From positions 27,201 through 91,200 of the forward strand of contig JBKPGF010000013.1 of assembly GCA_046729255.1 (NCBI GenBank): 64,000 bases of DNA, written 5' to 3'. The notes under the pieces are model-generated. The model had not been told where the DNA came from. It saw only the letters and a list, made by a program, of their open reading frames with translations, and ran no database searches. The translations under genes and the position numbers were made by a program. Positions 26,939-35,320 of the stretch are shown one piece after another. This DNA is from PALSA-612 sp046729255 (GTDB lineage Bacteria; Actinomycetota; Thermoleophilia; Gaiellales; Gaiellaceae). Within the stretch, counting starts at the first letter, position 1. Each line of letters begins with the position of its first letter.

Positions 26939-29236
26939 TCAGGCGGCGAGCGACGCCGCTTCGGTGAGCGCCGCGGGCTCGAGCGCCAGATCGAGCACTT
27001 CGGCGATCGACATCACCGGGTGGAAGGTGATCTCTTTCCTGACGTCCTCCGGGACGTCGTCGAGGTCCCCCCGGTTGCGTTCGGGGATGATCACGTGGGT
27101 GATGCCGGCCGCGTGCGCGGCGAGCGCCTTCTGCTTGAGGCCGCCGATCGGCAGCACGCGTCCCTGCAGCGTGATCTCGCCCGTCATGCCGACCGTGTGC
27201 TTCACGGGCCGGCCGGTGAGCAGCGACGCGAGCGCCGTCGTCATCGTGATGCCTGCGCTGGGCCCGTCCTTCGGGATTGCGCCTGCGGGCACGTGCATGT
27301 GGAACGAGTGGCCGTCGAACGCCTCGGCGTCGATACCGAGGTCGTCCGCATGGGAGCGCACCCACGACAGGCCGATTCGCGCGGACTCCTTCATCACGTC
27401 CCCCAGCTGTCCTGTCAGGACGAGCGGGTCGCCGCTCGACATGGACGTCGCTTCGACGAAGAGCACGTCGCCTCCGGTACCCGTGACGGCGAGCCCCGTG
27501 GCCACGCCGGGCACGGCCGTACGCTCTGCGGCCTCGCGGAAGAACCGCTGTCGCCCCAGAGCGTCGCGGACGACGGCCTCGTCGACGACGAACGGCGTCT
27601 CCGCCTCGCCGGCGGCGATCTTCGTCGCCGTCTTGCGCAGCAGCTTGCCGAGCTCCCGCTCGAGCTGGCGGACGCCGGCCTCGCGCGTGTAGTCGGACGT
27701 GACGAGCTCGAGCAGCTCGTCCGAGATGTCGACCTCGTCCTCGAGCAGCCCGTTTCGTTCACGCTGACGCGGCCAGAGGTAGCCGCGCGCGATCGCGACC
27801 TTCTCGTCGACCGTGTAGCCGTCGAAGCGGATGACCTCCATCCGGTCGAGCAGCGGGCCGGGAATCGTGTCGGCGATGTTGGCGGTGGCGATGAAGACGA
27901 CCTCGGATAGGTCGAGCTCGACGTCGAGGTAGTGGTCACGGAAGGCGTGGTTCTGCGCCGGATCGAGTACCTCCAGCAGCGCCGCTGACGGATCACCGCG
28001 CCAGTCCGCCCCGACCTTGTCGACCTCGTCGAGCATGATCACCGGGTTCATCGCCTCGGCGTCTCGCAGCGCGCGCACGAGGCGGCCCGGCATGGCGCCG
28101 ATGTACGTGCGGCGGTGACCGCGGATCTCGGCCTCGTCGTGCACGCCGCCAAGCGACATGCGGACGAACTCGCGGTTGAGCGCTCGCGCGATCGACTCGC
28201 CGACCGACGTCTTGCCGGTTCCGGGCGGACCGATGAGCGTGAGGATCGCGCCGGAGCGCTTGTCGTCGGCGATGCCACGCTCCTGACGGAGCTTGCGCAC
28301 CGCGAGGTACTCGACGATGCGGTCCTTGACGTCCTCGAGCCCGGCGTGGTCGGCGTCGAGCACCTCCCGCGCGTGGACGGGGTCGAGGCGCTCTTCGGAG
28401 CGCTTGCCCCACGGCACGGCGAGCAGCCAGTCGAGGTACGTGCGGATCATCGACGCCTCGCCGCTCGCGTCGCCCATCCGTTCCAGCCTGCCGAGCTCCC
28501 GCTCCGCCTGCTCGCGGACGTCATCGGGCATACCGCAGTCGGCGATCTTTCGCTTGTACTCGTCGACGACCGAGCCGCCGTCCTCGCCGAGCTCCTTCTG
28601 GATCGACTCGAGCTGCTTGCGGAGGAAGTACTCGCGCTGCTGCTTCTGCGCGCCAGATTCGACATCGTCGCGAATGCGGCGCCGCACTTGCAGCTCGGCG
28701 AGCCGCTCGCGCTGCAGCCGCACCGCGAGCTCGAGCCGCTCGACCACGTCGACGGTCTCGAGCAGCTCGACCTTCTGCTCGAAGGTGAGGTCCGGCGAGT
28801 AGCCGGCCGTGTCGGCGAGGGCACCGGGCTCGCGGACGGCGCGGACAAAGGCCGAGACTCGCTCGTCGGCGCCGCGCAGCTCGAGGATCTCCTCGACGAC
28901 CGCGCGGTACTCGACCTCGAGGTCGTGCGTCTGAACGACCGGAGGCGTGGCGTCGGGCGCCTCTTCGATGTCCGCGCGCAGGCGGCCCTCCGGGTCCGTG
29001 GAGGCTGCGCCGACGACGGCGCGGTGCAGTCCGTTCAGGACCACGGCCCAGGCGCCGCCCGGAAGGCGGACGCGTTCGACGACCTCCGCCACGGTGCCGA
29101 CCTTCGCGTACTCCGACCCGTGCTTGGGAACGAGCAGCACGCGATCGTCGTCACCGACATCGGCGGTGATAGTGATGTTCATGTCGGGGAAGACGACTGC
29201 GTCTTCGACCGGTACGAGCAGCAGCAGGTCGCTCAA
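26939..29236 (-). CDS. lon: ATP-dependent protease Lon
   Basis: Cytoplasmic AAA+ protease degrading misfolded and regulatory proteins. The N-terminal substrate domain spans about residues 1-185. A coiled segment (KQLESIQKELGED) follows, then the ATPase with Walker A GPPGTGKTSVGE and Walker B VIMLDEVDKVG. The protease domain has catalytic Ser in KDGPSAGI and Lys in GGLKQKAL. The length of 765 aa is normal. TTG 29236 is taken as the start because AAGGAG lies 5 bases before it; the GTG at 29242 would overlap that site. Confidence 0.96.
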   Translation of the reverse strand: MSDLLLLVPVEDAVVFPDMNITITADVGDDDRVLLVPKHGSEYAKVGTVAEVVERVRLPGGAWAVVLNGLHRAVVGAASTDPEGRLRADIEEAPDATPPVVQTHDLEVEYRAVVEEILELRGADERVSAFVRAVREPGALADTAGYSPDLTFEQKVELLETVDVVERLELAVRLQRERLAELQVRRRIRDDVESGAQKQQREYFLRKQLESIQKELGEDGGSVVDEYKRKIADCGMPDDVREQAERELGRLERMGDASGEASMIRTYLDWLLAVPWGKRSEERLDPVHAREVLDADHAGLEDVKDRIVEYLAVRKLRQERGIADDKRSGAILTLIGPPGTGKTSVGESIARALNREFVRMSLGGVHDEAEIRGHRRTYIGAMPGRLVRALRDAEAMNPVIMLDEVDKVGADWRGDPSAALLEVLDPAQNHAFRDHYLDVELDLSEVVFIATANIADTIPGPLLDRMEVIRFDGYTVDEKVAIARGYLWPRQRERNGLLEDEVDISDELLELVTSDYTREAGVRQLERELGKLLRKTATKIAAGEAETPFVVDEAVVRDALGRQRFFREAAERTAVPGVATGLAVTGTGGDVLFVEATSMSSGDPLVLTGQLGDVMKESARIGLSWVRSHADDLGIDAEAFDGHSFHMHVPAGAIPKDGPSAGITMTTALASLLTGRPVKHTVGMTGEITLQGRVLPIGGLKQKALAAHAAGITHVIIPERNRGDLDDVPEDVRKEITFHPVMSIAEVLDLALEPAALTEAASLAA

Positions 29237-29258
29237 CGTCACTCCTTTTTGCTAGTAA

Positions 29259-29273
29259 CTACAAGAACTGTAG
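29259..29273. promoter_or_regulatory. Small inverted repeat in the lon-pgl gap
   Basis: CTACA-5 bases-TGTAG, reading the same on both strands, lies 23 bases upstream of the lon start codon. Lon is often controlled by HspR or ClgR in actinobacteria, but this site matches neither consensus well. It is offered only as a weak operator candidate. Confidence 0.25.
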
Positions 29274-29295
29274 CAGCCACGTGGGGTGTGCCGAG

Positions 29296-29301
29296 TACCC
29301 T
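29296..29301 (+). promoter_or_regulatory. -10 box TACCCT of pgl
   Basis: TACCCT is followed by six bases and GTG at 29308, with no ribosome site. The pattern equals the other leaderless promoters in the window and decides the pgl start codon. Confidence 0.5.
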
Positions 29302-29307
29302 GGATAT

Positions 29308-29979
29308 GTGGCTATCCGGACAATGCGCGAGGTCGTCGTCCTGCCCACCGAGGAGGAGGTGGCTCGCCACGCTGCTCATTTCATCTGCGAGCGGGTGCGC
29401 ACGGGAGTCGAGGAACGTGGCAGCTTCTCGCTGTCCCTTTCCGGCGGCCGGACGCCGGCGCGCATGCTCGAGCTCTTCGGGGACGAGGACGAAGTGCCGT
29501 GGGAGGCCGTCGACGTCTACCAGACCGACGAGCGGATCTGCTCGCTCGGCGATCCCGACCGCAACCTCTCCCTGCTCGAGGAGGCACTGCCGAAAGCTCG
29601 AATCCATCCGATGCCGGTGGACGACAAAGATGTCGTGGAGGCGGCCAGGCGCTACGGCACGCAGCTGCCCGAGCGTCTCGACCTCGTGCACCTCGGCCTC
29701 GGCGAGGACGGCCACACGGCGTCGCTCGTTCCCGACTGTGGCGCGCTGAAGGTCAGGGACCGCGACGTCGCCATCTCGCGCGAGTACAACGGCCATCGCC
29801 GCATGACGCTCACGTATCCCGCCATCGACCGGGCGCGCGAGGTGCTGTGGGTCGTGACGGGGAACGACAAGAGGGAGGCGCTGGAGCAGGTGCTCTCGGG
29901 CGACGAATCGATCCCGGCCGCCCGCGTCCGGACACCGGTGCAGACGGTGATCACGGACATCGATGTCGCCTACCCTTAG
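29308..29979 (+). CDS. pgl: 6-phosphogluconolactonase
   Basis: Hydrolyses 6-phosphogluconolactone in the oxidative pentose phosphate path. The 223-aa protein has SLSLSGGRTPARMLELF (phosphate loop), DVYQTDERICSLGDPDRN, LVHLGLGEDGHTASLVP (catalytic His) and the late RMTLTYPAI motif. The start is taken as GTG 29308 because TACCCT stands six bases before it; ATG 29323 would give 218 aa and is possible. No glucose-6-phosphate dehydrogenase or transaldolase gene is adjacent, unlike the usual zwf-pgl grouping. thiI follows 3 bases later. Confidence 0.93.
   Translation: MAIRTMREVVVLPTEEEVARHAAHFICERVRTGVEERGSFSLSLSGGRTPARMLELFGDEDEVPWEAVDVYQTDERICSLGDPDRNLSLLEEALPKARIHPMPVDDKDVVEAARRYGTQLPERLDLVHLGLGEDGHTASLVPDCGALKVRDRDVAISREYNGHRRMTLTYPAIDRAREVLWVVTGNDKREALEQVLSGDESIPAARVRTPVQTVITDIDVAYP
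29971..29976 (+). promoter_or_regulatory. -10 box TACCCT of thiI, inside the end of pgl
   Basis: TACCCT is formed by the last two sense codons of pgl (Tyr-Pro); six bases later comes the thiI ATG. This predicts a leaderless thiI mRNA even though the genes look like one operon. Confidence 0.5.
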
Positions 29980-29982
29980 TTC

Positions 29983-31200
29983 ATGGACGTGCAGTCCTGC
30001 GTGCTGATGAAGTTCGGCGAGATCGTCCTCAAGGGGCGGAATCGCGTGCTCTTCTACGCGCAGCTCCGTCGAAACGTCCAGCGTCTGCTGCAGGATCTCG
30101 GTCCGCTCGAGCTGCGCCAGCGGGGCGGCGTGCTGGCGGTGCTGTCTCCCGCCCCCGTCGACGAGCTCGTCGAGCGGGCACGAAACGTGCTGGGCGTCAA
30201 CCTCCTGCATCCCGCGCTCGTACTCGAGAAGACGCCGGAAGCCGCGTCGGCCGCCGCTGTCGACCTCCTGAGAGGACGCGAAGGCGCGACCTTCGCTGTC
30301 CGGGCGCGCCGCCGCGACAAGGGCTGGCGGCTCACGTCACACGAGCTCGCCACCATCGTCGGACGCGCCGTTCAGGACGAGCTCGGGCTCGATGTCGATC
30401 TCTCGAGCCCGGACCTCGAAGTGCACCTCGAGGTGGACAAGCACGAGCTCTTCGCATTCTCCGACCGGATTCCCGGACGAGGCGGCCTGCCCGTGGGCGT
30501 CAGCGGCCGCGCGATGTGCCTCCTCTCCGGCGGCATCGACTCGCCCGTCGCCGGGTACCGGGCCATGAAGCGCGGCCTACGCTGCGACTTCGTGCACTTC
30601 TCCGGGCGGCCGTTCACAGGTCCCGAGTCGATCTACAAGGCGTACGCGCAAGTCGCGAGGCTGGACGCCTTCCAGGGCGGCTCGCGGCTGTTCGTCGTGC
30701 CGTTCGGCAGCGTCCAGCGGCAGCTGGCTACGGCCGGCGCCGCCCGTCTGCAGGTGATCGCGCAGCGCCGCCTGATGGTGCGGACGGCATCGGCACTCGC
30801 CGAGCGTGAGGGCGCCGAAGGCCTCGTTACCGGCGACTCACTGGGACAGGTCTCGTCCCAGACGCTCCGGAACCTCTCCGTCGTCGAGGACGCCGCCCAG
30901 CTGCCCGTGCTCCGACCGCTCGTCGCCTGGGACAAGTCCGAGATCGTGCGCGAGGCGCAGGACATCGGCACGTACGAGATCGCCAACCTCCCGGCTGAGG
31001 ACTGCTGCACCCTGTTCGCGAGCCCGCTCGCGGAGACGCGTGCCGCGCCGGAGCATATCGTCCGGCTCGAGCAGCGTCTCGACGTGGACGAGACCGTGGC
31101 CCAGCTCGTGAACGCTGCAGAGCTCGTCCGTCCGCGGCGGGAATCTCCGCAAATGCAGCCCGTTTTACAGACGCATTACGCAGGCAACATGGAGCGTTGA
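29983..31200 (+). CDS. thiI: tRNA 4-thiouridine synthetase ThiI
   Basis: Adenylates U8 of tRNA for thiolation and, in some bacteria, hands sulfur to thiamin synthesis. The 405-aa chain starts with the NFLD/THUMP region (CVLMKFGEIVLKGRNRVLFY; FAVRARRRDKGW), then the PP-loop CLLSGGIDSPVAGY, with GFVTGDSLGQVSSQTL-type residues (LVTGDSLGQVSSQTLRNL). No C-terminal rhodanese domain is present, as in most Gram-positives; such forms take sulfur directly from a dedicated cysteine desulfurase, probably for tRNA only. Conserved Cys in EDCCTLF may form the catalytic disulfide. Confidence 0.95.
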   Translation: MDVQSCVLMKFGEIVLKGRNRVLFYAQLRRNVQRLLQDLGPLELRQRGGVLAVLSPAPVDELVERARNVLGVNLLHPALVLEKTPEAASAAAVDLLRGREGATFAVRARRRDKGWRLTSHELATIVGRAVQDELGLDVDLSSPDLEVHLEVDKHELFAFSDRIPGRGGLPVGVSGRAMCLLSGGIDSPVAGYRAMKRGLRCDFVHFSGRPFTGPESIYKAYAQVARLDAFQGGSRLFVVPFGSVQRQLATAGAARLQVIAQRRLMVRTASALAEREGAEGLVTGDSLGQVSSQTLRNLSVVEDAAQLPVLRPLVAWDKSEIVREAQDIGTYEIANLPAEDCCTLFASPLAETRAAPEHIVRLEQRLDVDETVAQLVNAAELVRPRRESPQMQPVLQTHYAGNMER

Positions 31201-31226
31201 CGCGCAATGGGGAAGATGTAGACGGC

Positions 31227-31658
31227 GTGGCACGCCCTCGAACGACATCGCGTATCTCGAAGCTTTGGACGATCGCGGCGGCGGCGGCGGCTGCGCTCGT
31301 CGTCGCGGTGACGGGCTTTGCCGCCGCTTCGGCGCCGCCCACAGAAGCTCGGGCCCTCGGCGAGCTCTTCTTCTCGAAGAACATGGCTCGCGCCGAGGTG
31401 GTCATGGTTCAGCGCGGGGTCGTGCACGACTACCGCATCGACCAGGGCAAGATCGTCGGTGTCCGCTTGGGATCGATCGAGCTCCTCGAACGAGACGGCA
31501 CACGCCAAACCATTCCCGTTTCGCCGACAGCGCAGATTCTCGTCAACGGCCGGTTCGCGACGCTCGCCTCCGTGCCGCTCCGCCTGAATGCCATCACCGT
31601 CCGCGACGGTGACCTGGCCGCGCACATTGTTCGCGTGACGGGGCCGCCGAGAAAGTGA
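31227..31658 (+). CDS. Exported or membrane-anchored protein, function unknown
   Basis: A 143-aa protein with one N-terminal hydrophobic segment (LWTIAAAAAAALVVAVTG) after basic residues, then a beta-rich domain (RAEVVMVQRGVVHDYRIDQG, ILVNGRFATLASVPLRLNAI). It resembles small periplasmic/cell-surface beta domains with PepSY-like or OB-like strand pattern but I do not recognise the family. GTG 31227 is chosen so that the signal starts near the N-terminus; TTG 31197, overlapping the thiI stop, would add 10 residues. It overlaps the response regulator gene by 4 bases, so it may be a sensed or controlled partner of that two-component system. Confidence 0.7.
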   Translation: MARPRTTSRISKLWTIAAAAAAALVVAVTGFAAASAPPTEARALGELFFSKNMARAEVVMVQRGVVHDYRIDQGKIVGVRLGSIELLERDGTRQTIPVSPTAQILVNGRFATLASVPLRLNAITVRDGDLAAHIVRVTGPPRK

Positions 31659-32365
31659 CGATGCCGAGTCAGGCTTCACAGGTGCCCGCCGGGCAGCCCG
31701 GCGGCACGGTGCTGCTCGTCGAGGACGAGGAGGCAATCGGCTCCATCGTGAGGACGTACCTCGGTCGCGACGGCTATCGCGTCGTCTGGGTGCGTACGGG
31801 AGAGGAAGCACTCGCCGAGTTCACGCGGCATCCGATCCGGCTCGTCGTGCTCGACATCGGCCTGCCGGGGGTCGACGGCTTCGAGGTCTGCCGACGGCTC
31901 CGCGCGCAGTCGGCGGTGCCGATTCTCATGCTCACCGCACGCGACGAGGAGCCCGATCGCGTCGCAGGCCTCGAGATCGGCGCCGACGACTACGTCCCGA
32001 AGCCGTTCTCTCCGCGAGAGCTCGTCGCGCGTGTGAAGGCGATCCTCCGCCGCTCGGAGCCCTCGCCGCGTGATCAACGGGTGGAGCTCGACGACGTGGT
32101 CGTCGACATCGAGGGTCGTGAGGTCATGGTGGGCGGCGAGGCGGTCGAGTTGACCGCCAAAGAGTTCGATCTGCTCGCGTACTTCCTCGAGAGCCCCGGT
32201 GTCGTGCACTCGCGTGATCGGCTGCTCGATCGGGTGTGGGGGATGAGCTACCCCGGCGGCACGCGGACCGTGGACGTGCACGTCGGCCAGTTGCGCCGCA
32301 AGCTCGGCCGGCCGTCGCTGATCAGGACCGTCCGCGGGGCCGGGTACAAGGCCGTCGCGCCGTGA
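31655..32365 (+). CDS. OmpR/PhoB-type response regulator
   Basis: A 236-aa transcription factor. The receiver domain (about 16-130) shows the acidic pair VEDEEA, phospho-acceptor Asp in LVVLDIGLPG, Thr in MLTARD and Lys in YVPKPFSP. The winged-helix effector domain (about 140-236) has the Trans_reg_C signature ELTAKEFDLLAYFLE, VHVGQLRRKLG and the wing RTVRGAGYKA. It begins with GTG overlapping the upstream stop and its own stop overlaps the kinase start (GTGA), so the pair is translated together. The target genes are unknown; cell-envelope stress is typical for this type. Confidence 0.95.
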   Translation: MTMPSQASQVPAGQPGGTVLLVEDEEAIGSIVRTYLGRDGYRVVWVRTGEEALAEFTRHPIRLVVLDIGLPGVDGFEVCRRLRAQSAVPILMLTARDEEPDRVAGLEIGADDYVPKPFSPRELVARVKAILRRSEPSPRDQRVELDDVVVDIEGREVMVGGEAVELTAKEFDLLAYFLESPGVVHSRDRLLDRVWGMSYPGGTRTVDVHVGQLRRKLGRPSLIRTVRGAGYKAVAP

Positions 32366-33747
32366 CCGCGCGGCGGTTTCCGCCGCTCCGCAGGCGTCTC
32401 TTCCTCGCCATCGTCGTCATCGTCGTCGTGTCGATCGGCGTGACGTTTGCTGTCGGCATCGTGCTGTCTCGGCGTGCGGTGGAACGCGCGAACCTCGACG
32501 ACCTCGCCCACCAGGCCGACCTCATCGCCGGGCGTGAGAGCCAGTCGGACGTCTTGCTCCCGCTCTCGCGTCTCGGCCAGTTGAAGCCGTTCCTCCAGAA
32601 GCACAAGCAGGAGATCAGGATCGTCAGGCTCGACCGGCCCTCGCCGTACCTCGACGGCGAGGAGCTCGCCGACGTGCGAGCGCGGCGGCCGGTCGAAGGA
32701 ACCGTCTCCGTCGACGGTGAGGACTTCCTCTTCGCCGCCCGCAACGTCCAGGGCCGTGGCTTCGTGCTCCTGCGCCCGAAGAATCCGAGCTTCGCCGACT
32801 GGCAGCCGTTCCTGCTCGCACTGCTCATCGCCTGCGCAATCGCTGCCGTGCTGGCGGCCATCGGCTCCTTCCTCAGCGCGCGGGCGATCGCGAGGCCAGT
32901 CCGCCGCGTGGCGGAGGCAAGTCAGAGCCTTGCCCAGGGCGTGTCCCCGGACCCGGTTCCGGTGGAAGGCTCGGCCGAGCTCGCGTCCCTCGCGACGTCG
33001 TTCAACGAGATGGCTCAGCAGCTGCATACGGCGAAGGAGGCGGAGCGGAACTTCCTGCTTTCGGTGAGCCACGAGCTGAAGACGCCGCTGACCGCGATTC
33101 GCGGCTATGCGGAGGCGCTCGAGGACGGCGCGGTCTCCCCCGAGGACGCGGCTGAGACCATTCGCGAGGAAGGCCGGCGGCTCGAGCGGCTCGTGCGAGA
33201 CCTGCTCGACCTCGCCCGGATGAATCGTCGCGAGTTCGCGATCCACCGCGAGCCGCTCGACCTGGCAGACGTCGGCCGCGAGGCCGTTCGCCGGTACGAG
33301 GGCGAGGCTCGGGCGAGCGACGTCGAGCTCGACGCTGTCGCGTCTGAGGACGCGATTGCCATCGCCGACCCCGATCGCGTGCTCCAGATCGTTTCCAATC
33401 TCGTCGAGAACGCGCTGCGCTCGACACCGCCCGGCGGCGCCGTGCACGTTCGGTCGGGCCCGGGTCTCGTCGAGGTCGTCGACACGGGAGTCGGACTCGC
33501 GGCCGAGGACCTGCCGCACGCCTTCGAGCGTTTCTACCTGCACGACCGGGTCGGCATCCCGGACGGACGCCGCTGGAGCTCGGGCCTCGGCCTCGCCATC
33601 GTCAAGGAGCTGTGCGACCGGATGGGCGGGTCGGTCGAGCTCGAGAGCGCGCTCGGAAAGGGCACGACCTTCACCGTTCGGCTGCCCGTGCCGCCGACGG
33701 CTCGCCGCCCGGCCGGCGCTAGGCTGCGCGCTCATGGCGCGCCGTGA
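32362..33747 (+). CDS. HAMP-domain sensor histidine kinase
   Basis: A 461-aa membrane kinase paired with the preceding regulator. Two membrane helices (about 13-35, LAIVVIVVVSIGVTFAVGI; and about 150-175, LLALLIACAIAAVLAAIGSF) flank an extracytoplasmic sensor of about 110 residues. A HAMP linker (ARAIARPVRRVAEASQSLAQG) follows, then the dimer/phospho-acceptor SVSHELKTPLTAIRGYAEAL and the ATPase with N-box NLVENALRSTPPGG, G1 VDTGVGL and G2 SGLGLAIVKEL. All essential residues are present. The 3' end overlaps the broken deacetylase gene by 14 bases. Confidence 0.94.
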   Translation: MTARRFPPLRRRLFLAIVVIVVVSIGVTFAVGIVLSRRAVERANLDDLAHQADLIAGRESQSDVLLPLSRLGQLKPFLQKHKQEIRIVRLDRPSPYLDGEELADVRARRPVEGTVSVDGEDFLFAARNVQGRGFVLLRPKNPSFADWQPFLLALLIACAIAAVLAAIGSFLSARAIARPVRRVAEASQSLAQGVSPDPVPVEGSAELASLATSFNEMAQQLHTAKEAERNFLLSVSHELKTPLTAIRGYAEALEDGAVSPEDAAETIREEGRRLERLVRDLLDLARMNRREFAIHREPLDLADVGREAVRRYEGEARASDVELDAVASEDAIAIADPDRVLQIVSNLVENALRSTPPGGAVHVRSGPGLVEVVDTGVGLAAEDLPHAFERFYLHDRVGIPDGRRWSSGLGLAIVKELCDRMGGSVELESALGKGTTFTVRLPVPPTARRPAGARLRAHGAP

Positions 33748-34026
33748 CGTTCTTGTCCTCTGCTACCACGGCGTCGCTCCCGAGTCTCGCCACGGAGAAG
33801 GCACACCCGACGCGCTCCGCGCCCAGCTGACCCTGCTCGCCGAGCGGGCTATCGCTGGGCGACGTTCACGGACGCGGTGACCGGACAGGAGCCGGGACCC
33901 GTCGCCTCGGTCACCTTCGACGACGGTATCGCGTCCGCCGTCGAGCATGGCCTGCCCGTGCTCGAGGAGGTCGGCGCCCCGGGAACCATGTTTCTCACGC
34001 TGTTGATGCTCGGATGGCGTGGCTAG
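33734..34026 (+). pseudogene. Broken polysaccharide deacetylase (NodB-like)
   Basis: The first frame reads MARRDVLVLCYHGVAPESRH and then leaves frame near the G-run at 33846-33848. Reading one base earlier restores GYRWATFTDAVTG and the hallmark VTFDDGIASAVEHGLPVL, VGAPGTMFLT, before a stop at 34024-34026. So one base appears to be deleted, and more than half of the fold (the HxxxH and catalytic base motifs) is missing at the 3' end. The intact ancestor would have removed acetyl groups from cell-wall polysaccharide. Its overlap with the kinase suggests a former role in the same envelope operon. A sequencing error could explain the shift but not the truncation. Confidence 0.85.
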
Positions 34027-34048
34027 ACGATTGCGCGTGCGACGCTCG

Positions 34049-34071
34049 AAGGCTGTTGGGGTGACAGCCTT
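34049..34071. terminator. Bidirectional terminator-like hairpin between the two-component operon and argH
   Basis: AAGGCTGT / ACAGCCTT, a perfect 8-bp stem with a 7-base loop; the symmetric A and T ends let it work for transcripts arriving from both sides (the two-component operon on plus and the arg operon on minus). Confidence 0.65.
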
Positions 34072-34099
34072 TCGCGTATAGCAATTCAGTAGGCGCGCG

Positions 34100-35320
34100 C
34101 TAGATACCTAGCCGGCTGCGCGCCGCCACGATCGCCTCGAGGACCGAGTTCGGCCCGGGGGCGAAGCGGGGCGGGGCCTCGTCCGGGGCCACGAACGACC
34201 TCTCGCGGATCTCGGCCGCCACCCGCTGGTGTGCGTCGCGAAAGGGCACGCCCTCACGCACGAGGTCTTCCGCAGCGTCCGTCGCGCGAAGCTCAGCGTC
34301 GTCGGCGGCAGCCGCCAGACGCTCCTGGTCGAACTCGAGCTCACGGACGAGCGCCGCGAGGGCGCCGAGTGTGCCAGCGACGTCCTCGCGCGCCGGAAAC
34401 ACGAACGCCTTGTCTTCCTGCAGATCGCGGTTGTACGCAAGCGGCAGGCCCTTGACGACCGTCAGCAGGCCCACGAGCCTGCCCGTCGCCGCTCCCGCCT
34501 TCGCCCGTACAAGCTCGGCAACGTCGGGGTTGAGCTTCTGCGGCATGAGCGACGAGCCGGTGGCGGCGCTCTCCGGCAGCACGATGAACCCGAACTCCGC
34601 CGTCGACCAGATCACCAGCTCTTCGGCGATGCGGGAAAGGTGCGCATGGAGCTGCGCGCATGCGTAGAGGTAGTCGAGCGCGAAGTCGCGATCGGCTACC
34701 GCGTCGAGGGAGTTTCGCAGCGGACGCTCGGGCGGCGGGAGGGTCAGTGTCGATCCCGCGAGCGCGGCTGCACCGAGGGGAGAGCTGGCCGCCGCGTCCG
34801 CTGCGAAGGAGAAGCGCGCGAGGTCGCGCTCGAGCATCTCCACCCACGCCAGCAGGTGGTGGCCCACCGTCACCGGCTGCGCACGTTGGAGGTGCGTGTA
34901 GCCGGGCATGGGCGTCAGCGCTTCCTGGTCAGCGCGCTCGAGGACGTCCTGGGCAAAGCCACGAACGGCCTCGGTCGTCTCGAGGCAGGCGTCCTCGACG
35001 TACAGCCGCAGCGCCGCAGCGACCTGGTCGTTCCGCGACCGCCCGGCTTGGATCTTGCGTCCGACCGGACCAAGCAGTCGCTCGATCGCCGAGTGCACGT
35101 CCTCGTCGGCGGGCTCGAGGTCGTCGAGGGTAATCGCCTCGAGCGCTTCCTCCGCCTCGGCGAGCTCGGCGTCGTCGAGGATGCCCGCCGCATGTAGGCG
35201 ACGCGCGTGCGTGCGCGTGCCCTCGATGTCGTAGGGCAGCAGCTCGGCGTCGTTCGCCTTCAGGAACGCCCAGACCTCCGGCGCGAGGCCGTGCGTCACC
35301 CGGCCCGACCAGAGCGTCAC
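34100..35320 (-). CDS. argH: Argininosuccinate lyase, shortened
   Basis: Last enzyme of arginine synthesis, splitting argininosuccinate into arginine and fumarate. The superfamily signature GSSLMPQKLNPD lies near residue 270, AGRSRNDQVAAALRLY near 110 and PGYTHLQRAQPVTVGHH near 150; catalytic Ser and His are present. At 406 aa it is about 50 residues shorter than most ArgH proteins, the loss falling in the C-terminal helical domain, which is reduced to PGPNSVLEAIVAARSRL. GTG 35320 overlaps the argG stop by 4 bases. It is the final gene of the arg operon. Confidence 0.94.
   Translation of the reverse strand: MTLWSGRVTHGLAPEVWAFLKANDAELLPYDIEGTRTHARRLHAAGILDDAELAEAEEALEAITLDDLEPADEDVHSAIERLLGPVGRKIQAGRSRNDQVAAALRLYVEDACLETTEAVRGFAQDVLERADQEALTPMPGYTHLQRAQPVTVGHHLLAWVEMLERDLARFSFAADAAASSPLGAAALAGSTLTLPPPERPLRNSLDAVADRDFALDYLYACAQLHAHLSRIAEELVIWSTAEFGFIVLPESAATGSSLMPQKLNPDVAELVRAKAGAATGRLVGLLTVVKGLPLAYNRDLQEDKAFVFPAREDVAGTLGALAALVRELEFDQERLAAAADDAELRATDAAEDLVREGVPFRDAHQRVAAEIRERSFVAPDEAPPRFAPGPNSVLEAIVAARSRLGI

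Noticed and set aside
29240..29242. GTG at 29242 as the lon start
   Set aside because: It overlaps the only ribosome site (AAGGAG); TTG at 29236 has proper spacing.
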